This document shows, piece by piece, positions 22,001 through 33,628 of a DNA stretch of 64,000 nt. Source of the stretch: Bicyclus anynana (taxonomy: Eukaryota > Arthropoda > Insecta > Lepidoptera > Nymphalidae); NCBI RefSeq assembly GCF_947172395.1, contig NC_069100.1, positions 10,754,109-10,818,108 on the forward strand, read 5' to 3'. Numbering within the stretch: the stretch's first letter is position 1; each line of letters starts with the position of its first letter. Both the position numbers and the translations under genes were made by a program. A model generated the notes under the pieces. It had not been told where the DNA came from, searched no databases, and saw only the letters and a program-made list of their open reading frames with translations.

Positions 22001-25000
22001 CGTCGTTTCATTAGCAACGCGTTGAATCAATGAGCCGCGAAGGCGCGAACTCGCAAGCTAAGCTTACAGCTTTTTTATCTATTTTTAAATGAATTATAGC
22101 GCTTCGTGTTGCATACGCTCGTCTTACGGTGATTAATCTGTAAAACTATCTTCTGTAGTCGTTTTTCTGATAAAGATGTTGAAAAATTATCAAAGGGTAT
22201 CCTCTGCTACACGTTTTAATTTTTTTAGAGACATCCGTTCGGAGGATTTATGATATGTTTTTTTTAATTAAAAGTTTACACAGAAGTGTATGGTCATAAT
22301 CATCATTATCAGCCGATAGACGTCTACTCCAGGAGTGGACGTCCATCGGATTTTGCCGCCCCTACTGGGCCTCGACTGGACCTCTGAAATTCGCACTCAT
22401 TATTATTAGTTTCTTTGTATTCTGAGAATAAAATTGCAACTTTAAGATAATATCTGCTCTATCGTCTAATTTTTGGGCCAAAGGCAAATGACCACCGGCC
22501 TATACAACGTCGGCCTAAACAACCCAGGTATGTCTCCGTATAAAAGTATAATATGGAGTAATAATATGATCTATAAATAATGATCTGGTAAATGATTGTC
22601 TATTAATAAAAGACTCTTGCTCAAAAACACTGTCATATTACCACTCCACAGCGGGGCTAAACAAGCATTTCAACCTCTAGGGGCTAAAGTCATTTTGTTT
22701 TTTAATTCTTGTCTGTTATGAGGAGGTTTTATTCGAAAATAGAATCATTATAGGTAAGGCCCTGATTGTTTTAAAAAATAAATAAAATACTTTAAATTTA
22801 AATGAAATTGTTACTGTTGTCTTCATCTAGTAAGAATGGTGATCCTAATTTAGAGATGGATAAAATTTTCAATCTGTTACCATCAAAGTCGAGACGCATT
22901 TATGATATGCATTTTTGTGTTTAAATCTATGTATCTAAGGTTTAAATACATAATATGTAGCTAACCCTTTTGAACGTCACTGATTTGAAGGATAGAAATC
23001 GGTTCATTTGTGCTTAACGCTATTGATTTTTTTTTTGGTAAAATAGAGATTTTAATTTGTTTTTATTTTTACAATATTTTTTCAACAACTTTCGTCAGAT
23101 CGATCGCTATGACGCGGTAACATTTGTAGATTTTATCCAGAAATGTCAAATTTTGAAATTTTCAAAAAAATGCTATTTTTCATATTAAATTGCAGGCTAG
23201 CTCAATGACTACTCCTGTTGTACGAGTGTGTTCCTAATTAACACTGTGTTATATTTTGTTGAAAGACGACACCAATTAGCCCATTGTCTGGGCAGACCGA
23301 AAATTAAGAACCGACGGAATATTTCGTCGTGGAAATTAACAACTTGCGTAGGTGCGTTCAAGATTATTTTTGTTTGCAAAAACTACTGTTAAAAGAACTA
23401 CTAGCAGAGGTGTAGCTACTGCCGTATCAATCGTATCAATGATACGGGGCCCTAGGGGCCCCTTGCCTGAAAATAGAAAATATACCTAATAAATATACCC
23501 CCTTTGGTAATATCTATACTAATATAATAAAGCTGAAGGGTTTGTTTGTTTGTTTGTTTGTTTGTTTGTTTGTTTGTTTGTTTGTTTGTTTGTTTGATTG
23601 AACGCGCTAATCTCAGGAACTACTGGTCCGATTTGAAAAATTCTTTCTGTGTTAGATAGCTTACTTTTCGAGGAAGGCTATAGGCTATATATTATCCCCA
23701 TATTCCTACGGGAACGGGAACCACGCGGGTAAAACCGCGCGGCGTCAGCTAGTCTGAAAATAGTCATTTAAAAAACATGCCTATAGAGTATCACCACAGT
23801 AAAAACAAATTATTTTTTACTGTGGTTTCACTTGTCAAAAATAAATGTTATTTTTATTGTTGTTGCCAAAAATATAAAAAGCATTATTTTCACTCAAAAA
23901 ATTGCAACATCCTACATTGGTTAAGTCTTGAACATATGTTTTCTGTGGTTAAGTCATTGTCATATTTATTTTAAGCAAGCATTTTTGTATGTTTTTTTTG
24001 TGAGAATCTTTACCCTGGGCCCCCCAACTAATTTTGATACAGGACCACTCAAAGTCACGCTACGCCACTGACTTCTAGTATATATGCTTATTTCGGACAC
24101 TTTGCTGCAAGCTGCTTTTACCGGCTTTTTTATTCTGACGGATCGTGACCACGATCCATGCAACTGGGTCGAAATATCGACAATAAAAATCTCGTCGTTT
24201 TATCGTGGTATGTACCCGTTTAAATAACATTCATAGTATTATTCTATTCATATATTATTCATATATATTATTCATTCTTCATCATGATATTTGACAACCT
24301 ACCGCCAGGTTCTATTTAATATTTAGATGAAGTCAAAGATACAAAAGAATTTAAAAACCATTTAATAATATAACCTGCCTACTTCTTTATCCAGCTTTGT
24401 TATTTTGACTTTGTAGTTCTATTTTTTTTTTAATTCTGATATCTTACCATACCAATGAATTTTTAGATCCCATGATAGAATGCCTTAAAGGTACTGTATT
24501 TAGCATTTAGCATCGCTGTTTCTGTTGAGAGAATATGGTTGCCGAAGCAATTACAGGCACTTTAGGCTTAACACCTACGGCTACGCTTCTATGAGAGTTT
24601 TTTAAATTGTATTTAAATTAGGAGTAGGTATGCTAATAGTAAAGCAATTCTGTAAAAGTAACAGGGTATCTGTGATCATTACTTTCGGAGCTACAGCGAT
24701 TTAAAGGGTCAGATTTGCGGCGCTGCAGCGGTTCCCTGGAATACGCCCCATACAAAATGGTACGATTTAATTACGTCGTAGGCCATAATAATCGCTAGAT
24801 TTGTGTGGGCGTTCAAACAAAATTACTAATATCTTTGTTATATGTGCGTTTAAAGTTAAAATATTGAAAAATGTCACATTTAATGTAAGGAAGCTAAAGT
24901 TGTATGAATTTTCACTATTTTAATTACGATAAAAGATTTTTTAATAGATTTTGACATTTTATAATCTTATTTATTTTGCAGATATTTAGACAATCTTCGC

Positions 25001-25730
25001 TTTTTATGTATAAATTAGATAACATTGACCTTATTTACCCGAATGTATTCTAAAAATCAAAATATTCAAACCTAGTTATCATCCCAATTGCTGCAATGTA
25101 GAATCGTTTCTAGAGAACGTGTCATGTTTTTAGGATATGGTGGGTCATCTGCCTTTTTTCGTAATTTATGAGTAGGTAGATATATAAATTAAACCATTAT
25201 TGGCAGTCGGGTAAAAAACTTTCGGCGATGCCTCGAACTTTGACTCTTCGCTGCTTACAATCTACCTAATCAGATTTTCTGCCAAAGTATCTACAACTAT
25301 TAAATCGTCATTATCATCCCATATGCGGCTCACTGCTGAGCTCAAGTCTTCTCTCAGAATAAGAGGGTTTAGACCATTAGCCCACCACGCTAGCCCAATG
25401 CGGATTAGCTGACAAGTATCAAATATTTATAACTTTTTTAAATAGACTACCTGATGGATAATCAACTGGTTTAGCTTCAAGGAACTCCTGCGCATCTCCT
25501 GCCGTGGAACTCTCCACATCTAGCTGCTCTGAACAACTGCTGCCTCCGTCTTCTTCATCATCATGTTCTTTATAAGTCAAATAAGACGTTGAAGCTTCAG
25601 TATTATCACTAACAAACTTGTCAGCTAACAAACTGTCTATTGAAAATGGTAATTTAGTTAGTTCAGCTTTGTCTGTTTTACTTTCTTTTTCTATTTCCAT
25701 ATCAACTGATTCTGATTTAAGTTCATCCAT
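16011..25730 (-). CDS. NK/Bar-like homeodomain transcription factor (three exons)
   Basis: Predicted nuclear DNA-binding regulator. Minus-strand exons are 25730-25451, 17253-17105 and 16520-16011. The first ends phase 1 (CAG|GTAGTC), the second begins with two bases of the split Gly codon after TTGCAG and ends phase 0 (CAG|GTAAAG), and the third follows TTTCAG. The product is 312 aa. Residues 29-35 FSIDSLL fit an eh1-type Groucho-binding motif, and 56-61 are acidic. The homeodomain spans 100-159 with R5, F8, L16, F20, W48, F49, N51 and R53 all present, T54, and recognition helix KIWFQNRRTKWKRKY. The intron at positions 44/45 is common in ANTP-class genes. After the domain comes 'YYNSLGI..RPMFVGDRLW', then a Gln-rich stretch and a Pro-rich tail. 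T54 with W56 suits NK1, Tlx or Bar relatives, but orthology is unresolved. The start codon is the first Met of an open exon. The 8.2-kb intron is full of repeats. Confidence 0.88.
16666..16745 (+). mobile_element. AACCGACTTC repeat, 5' end only
   Basis: 'aaccgacttcaaaaaaggag' and 'gaggttctcaattcg' match the start of the 10367-11168 element. It lies in intron 2 of the homeobox gene. Confidence 0.65.
16900..17092 (-). mobile_element. SINE-B copy next to a homeobox splice donor
   Basis: The tRNA-like head (minus strand 'gacggcctccgtggcgtag' and B-box 'gagttcgacccc') begins at 17092, only 12 nt into the intron after the exon 2 donor. It has the same orientation as the gene. Confidence 0.8.
17634..17698. 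repeat. Hairpin with 26-bp arms
   Basis: 'cgagtacgaacaattttt' and its reverse complement, with a 13-nt loop and one mismatch. Confidence 0.85.
18398..18540 (+). mobile_element. MITE copy (GATGCGACGCTTCGTG family), left
   Basis: 'ataagacgccatttttc' then 'gatgcgacgcttcgtgtcg' and 'actcgagaatgtattcg'. The same sequence appears inverted at 19450-19650 and direct at 53615-53795. Confidence 0.7.
18583..18668. repeat. Perfect hairpin, 40-bp arms and 6-nt loop
   Basis: Arms 18583-18622 and 18629-18668 are exact reverse complements. Lies in the 8.2-kb intron of the homeobox gene. Confidence 0.92.
19450..19650 (-). mobile_element. MITE copy (GATGCGACGCTTCGTG family), right, inverted
   Basis: Reverse complement of the 53615-53795 copy, including 'aggcagatggagcgcacgga' and 'cacgaagcgtcgcatca'. 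With 18398-18540 it brackets about 0.9 kb of intron. Confidence 0.7.
19651..20769. other. Intronic DNA, no gene recognised
   Basis: AT-rich interior of the homeobox intron. No convincing exon, and no terminal inverted repeat or SINE head seen. Confidence 0.45.
20770..21075 (+). pseudogene. LINE reverse-transcriptase C-terminal fragment
   Basis: The frame at 20839-21072 encodes 'LRSANNIILRPPRTNYGKRN' followed by 'YNKLPKCIKDCKS' and 'FKKLLKAHL'. This is the tail usually found at the end of jockey/CR1-like LINE ORF2 proteins. 5'-truncated and inside the homeobox intron. Confidence 0.75.
21526..21790 (-). mobile_element. SINE-A copy
   Basis: Contains 'attaacaactcatattgggc', 'gcagacttcacacacg' and 'tttccttcaccgtctgaga', the reverse complement of the SINE-A body. 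Ends in the head region 'ccccggaccggattc'. A stub of the GAAGTCGGT element end follows at 21845-21865. Confidence 0.75.
22285..23403. other. Intronic DNA with a small RTE-tail foldback, no gene
   Basis: 22300-22345 holds two short inverted copies of the RTE 3' tail ('cagccgatagacgtctac' / 'ggagtggacgtccatcgg'). The rest is AT-rich with no coding signal seen. Confidence 0.5.
23404..24070 (+). mobile_element. CAGTGGCGTAGC-type MITE interrupted by a Helitron
   Basis: Ends 'gcagaggtgtagctactgcc' and 'cacgctacgccactg', with internal 'gatacggggccctagg'. Split by the Helitron at 23513-23752, so the MITE is older. Confidence 0.75.
23513..23752 (+). mobile_element. Helitron, near-complete non-autonomous copy
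   Basis: TC at the 5' end (TCTATACTAATATAATAAAG), a long (GTTT)n run of about 15 units, a GC hairpin 'cgcgggtaaaaccgcgcg' near the 3' end, and terminal CTAG before T. These are the hallmarks of Helitron ends. Confidence 0.85.
24630..25090 (+). repeat. Unclassified interspersed repeat, copy 1
   Basis: About 450 bp matches, in reverse, 55468-55917. Shared blocks include 'tgctaatagtaaagcaattc' and 'ttcaaacctagttatcatcc'. No protein or terminal repeat was recognised. Confidence 0.7.
25306..25418 (-). mobile_element. SINE-A 3' fragment
   Basis: 'atcatcccatatgcggctca' through 'cacgctagcccaatgcggat', the reverse complement of the SINE-A 3' half, 33 bp inside intron 1 of the homeobox gene. Confidence 0.7.
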
Positions 25731-26539
25731 TGTTAGTTTATTTATTATTTGATATAATTGTCTTTAAATCAGCTATGAAAGTATTGTAATCAAATTAAGT
25801 TCAACAATATTTAAAATTAAGTTCAATATTAACAGTTTTTTTAAGTAGGTTCAATATAGTAAAATATCATTGCCGTGGTTTCGGATTAAGCCTAGTTATA
25901 ACTCGTATTTAATTATTCTCACGTAAAAAAATTTAGTTCACTCACACTAAATATAGTTTAGTAGATTTTCTATAACAAACATTTGATTTCAAAATTTAAT
26001 TTTTTTTTACAAAGTATTATGCACTTCTACGGCAAACTTTTCATCGGATTTCCTCAAAAGTTGAAACAGGACTTCACCGAATAAAGCGCGTATTTACACA
26101 ACGTCTTCACCATTGGAACTGAAGATCTTTAAGACCTCATTAGAGTCATTTTTTCTTAATCACCATCCCACATTTCGCGCGCGACAATAATTTAAACTAA
26201 TACGAAAGCTAACGACGCGTTTTTATCAAATTGGTATACGAAATCGACTGAGTTCGTAACGTTAACTGAACTACTGAAACAACAAACCTGAAATTTAACA
26301 ACCCTTATGTTTATTCAAAATAGAGTTCAGAATCCACTACCTTGTATACATCTGGCAATGATTCAGTTTCAAATGAAGATGGAAAAGATCGACTAATGGG
26401 CGTAAGAGTGGATGACAAAATTGTATGCCGCATTTAAGAGAAGAACAATCAAAATTCTACTCTATTCATATTGTATTGGACTTGATTTTAGATTGTAATG
26501 ATTTAAACGATGCAAATAGCTCTCAAGAGTCTGTCTCGA

Positions 26540-26800
26540 AGATATAATTAGCCATAAACCAATGGGGAGGAGGTAGGCGTGGCGGATGCGCAAACGCATG
26601 TCCCTCGGTATATCAAATTGAAATTTATTTAAGGATCACAGTGAGATATGCCCGAGTCCATTAATTGTGATAATTATATTGTTAGTCGGCTTAATTGGAC
26701 GCGTCGCGCGGTTCAGATTTTCTAGTTTGTGGCCTTTAATGATCGTATTGAGTGAGCTTAAACGCGTAAGAGTCGTAACAACTAATTGGGTTTGAGTTTG
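26540..26800. promoter_or_regulatory. Candidate homeodomain-responsive regulatory region
   Basis: Several TAAT-core sites: TAATTA at 26545, TAATTG at 26662, TAATTA at 26671, TAATTG at 26692 and 26783, plus TAATGA near 26738. The DNA looks unique (not one of the repeat families here) and lies 0.8-1.1 kb 5' of the homeobox start codon. The function is inference; AT-rich DNA gives such sites by chance. Confidence 0.35.
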
Positions 26801-27299
26801 ATTTGTGTTTGAGTTTATATTGTCGCTTCTTAGTTTGTTGTTGTTTAGATTTATTGATGTTAGGTGCTATCTCTGTTTGAAGATGTTTGCATATATCGAT
26901 TCAGACATTTTGACTAGTCTATAGGATTTATTGTGGGTAGCCTAGTAAAGATCTGTTTGACAGCACTCGTCTGGAGATTTATTTTTTCTGCAACAGCATT
27001 GTTTGGATGTGATATGTATGTTACGAATGACATTATCGGCTCATGAAGCTCAATAAATCAAGTTTACTGGCTCTATTAGAGGCGATAGCTTTCTACCTAA
27101 TAATGGTTTTCCGATCAAGTTTTATCCTACTATTAAGCACTAAATTTAAATTTTCCCTGTGTTGTATTTTTGGTAGTCTACTATGAATTTTTAATCACAC
27201 TAACTTTTCGTTGACTACAAGTTAGATTCCTTGTGGATTGAAATAACAAATTGCGTACTGTTCTTTAGCCTTATAAAAAAATATAAAAATATGACAAAT

Positions 27300-27445
27300 A
27301 TTTTTAAATTCCCATTCTCCACCAACTAGTCGGGAAAGACTATGTTAGGAGTGGGTACTACAATAATCTGATGGAGCGGGGATCGAACCACTGCCCCTCG
27401 GTAATGATTTCGATCGCTTTACCATTAAGCTATTGAGGCTATAAA
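27300..27445 (-). mobile_element. SINE-C copy (tRNA-derived)
   Basis: On the minus strand 'tagcctcaatagcttaatgg' (A-box) and 'gtggttcgatccccgctcca' (B-box) lead into 'gtacccactcctaacatagt'. Other copies: 34777-34915 and 39602-39745. Confidence 0.75.
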
Positions 27446-28590
27446 GAAAACTTGCTTTTTAAACATGAATAGTTTAAAAAACTAAAAAACACGCTTGATA
27501 CCCATATCATGGGGATGCATTTCAAATAGACTGTCTGCCACCTTGGACGTCCGCCATTTTGAATTTAAGTCACGTGATGATTTTTTTCGTATTCCTGACA
27601 GCAAACCCTTTCATTTGATATCCATATCATGAGGGTGGATTTCAAACAGCCAGTCCGTCGTCTTGGGGAGGCCGCCATATTGGATTTGTAATGACGTTTC
27701 TTAGCTAGACATGTATTGTCATCAGAACTCAGAGCGTGTGCAAAATTTCATCCTAATCGAAGACCGGGAAGTGGGTCAAATTAAGATTCCAAGATTTTCT
27801 TACATAAAAAAGAGCAACTAGTTAATTTTCTTCTCTAAAGAATCTAAACCGTGGTACAGTCACTAGGTAATCGCTGACAGACTACGGGGAACGCGATTGC
27901 CTAAGAGAAGTAGGTAAACATACACTAGATTTCTCACCCACCTCATATAATATACAGGTAGTAGGGAAAACGGAAGGTGGGGGGACATTCCATAACTTTG
28001 CAGTGCTAATTGAGACCTCGGCTCTACCATGACCATTTTTTTACCTATCAGCGGCTATGAGTCCTTACAGGCCGATTCCCGCCGGGTAACCTTTAAAAAA
28101 TCCATACTCATTATTGTAATGAATATGTACATAAGTATGAGAAACCGGAATTTGGATCAAGTGGTATGAATTTCCTTTTCTTTGGGACGGCTTGCCTTCG
28201 TTAAAACTCCATCCTTCGCCAGTACCTATGCATTTCTCTATTTCTTTTTGAAATATTTTCTTGTTTCGTCCTTTTTATATCCCTTTTTATGTAGTCGGGA
28301 TATAGCTTTTAAGCTTTTAGACACACTAGTGCTCGCAAAGACCTTTAATTTGATGCCAAACACGTGATGATTATCTCAATTGAATTTCTTTGAGGTAAGA
28401 ATCTAAGGTTTTAATTCCGTCATTCAAAATTTTCATAAAATATATCCCTGTCATCCAGACTATTATTTTGAATCTTTTGACGCCTCATTTAGTAAACTCG
28501 GTTCAGTAGTTTAAGCCCTACAGTGGAACATACACGCATACATACATACATACATATACAGACTGGCTTCGTCGTAGTCGGTTAAAAAAA
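27446..28590 (+). repeat. Unclassified repeat ending in a TACA microsatellite
   Basis: Two similar blocks, 'cccatatcatggggatgcat' (about 27499) and 'ccatatcatgagggtggat' (about 27622), are followed by Helitron-like phrases ('cggttcagtagtttaagccc'). It ends in (CATA)n and 'cgtcgtagtcggtta', a variant of the AACCGACTTC element end. No gene. Confidence 0.5.
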
Positions 28591-29585
28591 AAAAATATCT
28601 ATGGTAGAAATTATACACGCATTTCTAGTTAATAAATGCTGATGACAAACAAAAAATATGCCCAATTCCTACACTGACATCCCCAAAACATAATTTCATT
28701 TGAAACAACCGTTCTTTCATAATAGAGAAATCGATAAATAACACCTAAAAATCCGGTGCGTGCGTGCGTGCGTGTCCTTTCAAATAACCGACATATTTTG
28801 TCATAATTAGAGGCTAGGGATGGCGCTTAGCTTTTTTTTGATACTTTTTATAGACAAAGATTGATGCGCGTTCGACTCGTTTAGAGCTTGGTAAAGTGTG
28901 AGTTTGAATTTAAATATAGAACACTAAAATTATATTAATTAGACTCTAGATTTAAATAGAGCGATACTTACCGTCAAAATCCGATTAGGTACTTTACTTA
29001 CATACCAACCGTAAAATAAAATTAAACGATTTCAAAAAGTAAAGGTATTATGGTTGAATTATTATTATGTAGGTACCTACCTATTTATAACATTCAGTTG
29101 TAGGTATTACGAGTATAGACTTCGGCAATTAAGTTGAGCAAGAATGGTGGTCATCTGTGCAGGTTTATAAATTGTACCCAATTATGTTCTCATTGATTGT
29201 ACCTACCCAATTATAGAGTTCCCCTTGATTACCCAATACATTGAAGTACCTACGCGATTATAACGTCGTCAAGGTGTTGAGTGGTTAGATACTCATCAGC
29301 TCACATCCGAAAATTTGTTTCTGAGTATAGATCAACTTATAGGCCGCGCACTATACCTACCTATCTATAAAATCATAACGCTGAATTAAAAGTTTTTCTT
29401 GATAGTATCCTACCTTTCAAAGAATGACTAGCAACTAACAAATGGAGGACTAGTCTTATACCTACTAAGAGATATATATGTAGAGAAACATACCTATTTA
29501 TACTACTTACTTATTTTTCTTGATTACGTATTTCTCTACAGAACCCAAAAATGTACGCAAACGCAATAACCCAATATTAACAAGT

Positions 29586-29705
29586 TCACAAACGGCATTT
29601 CCGCATTTTGACTTTGAAAGTTTATGCTCGTCAAATTGCTTCGGTATGCGATATTAGTGCCAATAATTCATGCAAAGAATTTACACGTGGCACAGCACTA
29701 TTTCG
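29586..29705 (+). repeat. Diverged duplicated block, copy 1
   Basis: Shares 'tttccgcattttgact', 'tcgtcaaattgcttcggtatg' (core) and 'tttacacgtg' in the same order and similar spacing with 30335-30430. Lies 1.5 kb 5' of MGAT1. Confidence 0.55.
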
Positions 29706-30334
29706 TATTTTTTTATTGATATTTTTTTATGATTTGAATTTTGATACTTTCTATTGTGGAATTCAGTTTTTCACAAATTCCGCGGGAACCATGGATTCTT
29801 CCGGGATGAAAAGTAGCCTATGTGATAATCTAGAGATATATCTATTTTTTTATTTTATTTATAACATTACGGGGGAATTATAAGGGAAATTGAAGTGAAG
29901 GTTAAACAAGAGTGTTTTGATTAATTTCGATTCTCTCGCTGGACCCAATCTAAAGTTTTAGTAAATCGCCTTCGCCACAGAAAAATGATGTAGGTACAAG
30001 GCCTTCGCCCTTGAAAGCATGATCACTATCAAATGATAATGACCGGGTCCGATGGCTTTAAGCGTTAAATTTTAAATTTAAATAACTAAAACAGTACCTG
30101 CAGGGAAAAGAAAATTAAATCAGAAAGTATTATTAAAATACCTAGACAGGTACTATAGTAGTACCTACCTAGGAATTGTAATAATATTACTTACAAAAAT
30201 AAAATTTAATCTTTAATCAAATTAATATATGCTAATTAATTTATATTACGTTTGTTCGTGGTTGCAGTTAATTCAAAGACTACAGAGGCGGGCGGAACCG
30301 AGCTCGCGCGCTAGTGATGTATAAATAACATGCC

Positions 30335-30430
30335 ACGTCCCGTTTCCGCATATTTGACTCCGGCATGCACCATTGAGATCGTCAAATTGTTTCGGCGTGC
30401 ACTGTTGAGCTATTATTTACACGTGTTGAG
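30335..30430 (+). repeat. Diverged duplicated block, copy 2
   Basis: Second copy of the block at 29586-29705: 'gtttccgcatatttgact', 'gatcgtcaaattgtttcgg', 'gctattatttacacgtg'. Not one of the recognised transposon families. About 0.8 kb 5' of the MGAT1 start codon. Confidence 0.55.
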
Positions 30431-31215
30431 ACACTTTCTTGCTGTTGTGTTTTTTTTTACATCAGTTCGTTAATATTCTAAGCGCCATCGCTATGTAAGC
30501 GTAACATAGTCTTATCAATACATCAAAATTCAAATCATTGAACGACCTTGCATCGAATACATCAATATCATCTAAATAAAATTGAAGTAGAAGGTATCTG
30601 TCAGTGATTTCAATATATTTTCCTTAGCCTCACATCTCAAAAGCTTGCAATCGTCGTTTGAAATCAGACATCTCCATTTAAAATGGCCGCTGACTTTAAT
30701 ATAAAAATATTCCATAGGCAGAAATATTGTCGCTGCTATGTCCAACGTTTTCGTGGTAGATTCACCTCTTCTCCTTGAAGTATAATAAATTCTTTACATT
30801 AAACCAATTATAATTCCTCTGTGCCTTAGGAGCACCATAGACACGATTTCATTGACAGATTAACAGCGGATTTCTTGTCAGATGCGCTGTCGTCTGTCAG
30901 CTGTCAATTGTCAGTTTTCGAGTGACACATTTCAATTGAAATTGTGTTTTTACGTGGACGTATTATTGTAATTTGTGTATCAAATAATAAAAATAAACGT
31001 TTTATTAATTAATACCGGATAAGATCGAACTCTATCAAGTGACAATCGCCACGTGTGATAATCCTACACCGTGTATTAACCAAAAATGTGTATAATAAAA
31101 CTTAGAAGTGACTTACAAAGATGATTATTTTGATATTTTGTTTACAATCGTATTACGTTTTTTAGAGTGATGGAAAATAATGTTATGATATAAAATATAA
31201 ATAGAACTGTTCAAA

Positions 31216-33591
31216 ATGAGATTCAATTTACGGAAATTGATTTTAGTGGGCGGTATTTTGGTAGTACTGTGGCTATTAATATCTTATTCCTCGGTTTTTG
31301 TTCAAGTTGAAAAATCAAAAAAAAGTCCACCGGGATTAGAGATGCAGTTAGACAATTTGCAAAATAAAATGAGGGACCAGTTGAGTGATAGTTATAAATT
31401 GTTGGATAGACTTAAAAATCGCTTGAAGAAAACAGAAGAGAGAAATAATGAAGAGATTGTGAATGAGCCTTTAAAATCAGAAAATGATATCAATATGCCT
31501 CAGGGTAAGTGATATAGATATAAATAAATAGCTACCTTTAGCTTTTAAAATACATATATCATAGAATTTATAATTTTTTTTTTCATGAATGGTAAATGGT
31601 ATTTTAATTACAATTCTAATACATTTTAGTATTAAAATTGTTATTACTAAACTTAAAAAAATACATTTAAAAATTTGTAATGTTGTGTATTGTATTTATA
31701 GAATCTTATAAGTAAATATGATAAAAATATTGTATTTTTGTGGACAGCAACTGAGAACACACAATTCTAAACTTGTACCTTAAGTAACATAGATTTTGAT
31801 TATAAAGCTTGTCCGCTAAAACCATACAATCTCCTTCATGCTTTCTCCATCTATGATATCTACACACAAGGTTTTACCTGAAAACCAGCCCAACAGCTTG
31901 CTGTGGCATCGTGCTGAGGTGGATACCTGTTTTGTCCACGAGCAGATATTTGTATGTTCTGTTTGTTTATTTTATTTTATTACTTGTGTGTGGACAAATA
32001 AAGATATTCTATTCTATTCTATATTTATCTATCTATAATAAAATTGTAATGTTGTCATCAATTGTAAATTATAATATTATTGTATGATTTTTTGTTGAGT
32101 TTCTTGCCGGGTTCTTCTCAGCAAAATCTGCCTTTCGAACCAGTGGTAGAATCTTTACAAATAGTTAACTGACATATCAGAAGTGCTTGTAAACTGAGCC
32201 TACTTGAAATAAATGAATTTTGAATTTTGGTGAGTTAAGTTGTGTCCAGTTAGCACAAATGAAAGCCACAAAGAAGAATTGAATTATAGTAAAACTGTTG
32301 TAACATGCTGGCATGTAATGCTTTATACAGGTATTTACTTAAGTGCTTCCATGGCTAGGAGGTGAGTCAGAAAATGGTTTTAATGAATACTAAATCTAAG
32401 CAAACCTACAGCTGTGCCAGCTTAAGAGCAGGCAATCTATGTGTTTTCAGTTCTGTTTGGTATACACCAATTTTGCCAATTTTTAAATAACAGATGAGGA
32501 AGTTGACCAAAAAATTTCAGTTATAAAATATAAAAAAACTTATTGTTTGATCACAACTTAACTAGGCAATTTATGTGCAAGTCAAGGTGAATATTACCTA
32601 TTTATTTCAAATCACTATTGAATAACAGATTAGAGTATATATTTTTAATAATGTATCTTAAACCATTAGTAAAATATGAAGTTACATTTCATTTGTAAGT
32701 GTTTCTAATTTAAATATATAACTTTTTTAATAAAAACAATACTTAAAAAGAATTGATTCTTCAGTCTGAACAGTAAGGTATCAATCAATTAATTGAATAT
32801 TCTGTGTAATGAGTTTAAGCAATAAGTCTGTATAGAAATCACAAGTATTGTGAATAAAATAATTATAGTTGTGTGTAGTGTAAGGACACACAATATATAA
32901 TTATTGGTGGTAATGTGTGAGTTTACCTCATCCCCTTCAAAAAATTACAAACAATTACAAAACAAACACACACAAAAATTGCTTTACATGCTATAGCACT
33001 GAATGTCAAATGACTGGTCTTTTTGTAGACCTGGAATTGTCCTGGAGTAGAAACTATTGTACTAAAATTTTTTTTTTTTAATAATTTCCATTTTATAAAG
33101 TTTTACAATAATATTAAGACTAAAATTAAGACCATTTAGAAAAAAAAAGGTTGTGTACACCATGTACTGTTTTGGTACAATTGGTTGAACTGGCAATGGG
33201 AACGGCACATAGTTCAAAGAGCTGATGGATGGGTCCCAAGGTGCTGGGATGTCAACCCTGCTCACAAAGCATAGTGTTGGTGGACTCCACATAAGGTGGA
33301 CCGACAACATCAACCAACTTTTGGGGAGTCACAGTATGAAGGCGTCTCGAGACTTTAGTGTTTGGAAGTCCAAACAAGAGGCTTATAGTCCAGTAGTGGA
33401 TGTCCATGGGTTAATAGTTATGGTACAAATATGAAGTATAAATTCAATTGAATGTTTACCTATGTCGCACTATCTATACTTATAATAAATCTGTAGAGAG
33501 GTCAATTCTGTACATGAAATATATTTGCAAAGTAACTATCAGGGGGTGATTAGTGATCGATACTGATGCCAAAAATGCAATCAGTAAAATT

Positions 33592-33628
<37 letters not shown>

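Noticed and set aside
23536..23595. CRISPR-like or regulated tandem array
   Set aside because: It is a simple (GTTT)n tract within a Helitron. No spacer-repeat structure exists anywhere in the window.
29608..29883. 91-aa open frame on + upstream of MGAT1
   Set aside because: Its second half includes Helitron-type phrases (for example 'aaaagtagcctatgtg'), there is no recognisable domain, and no splice or initiation context supports it.
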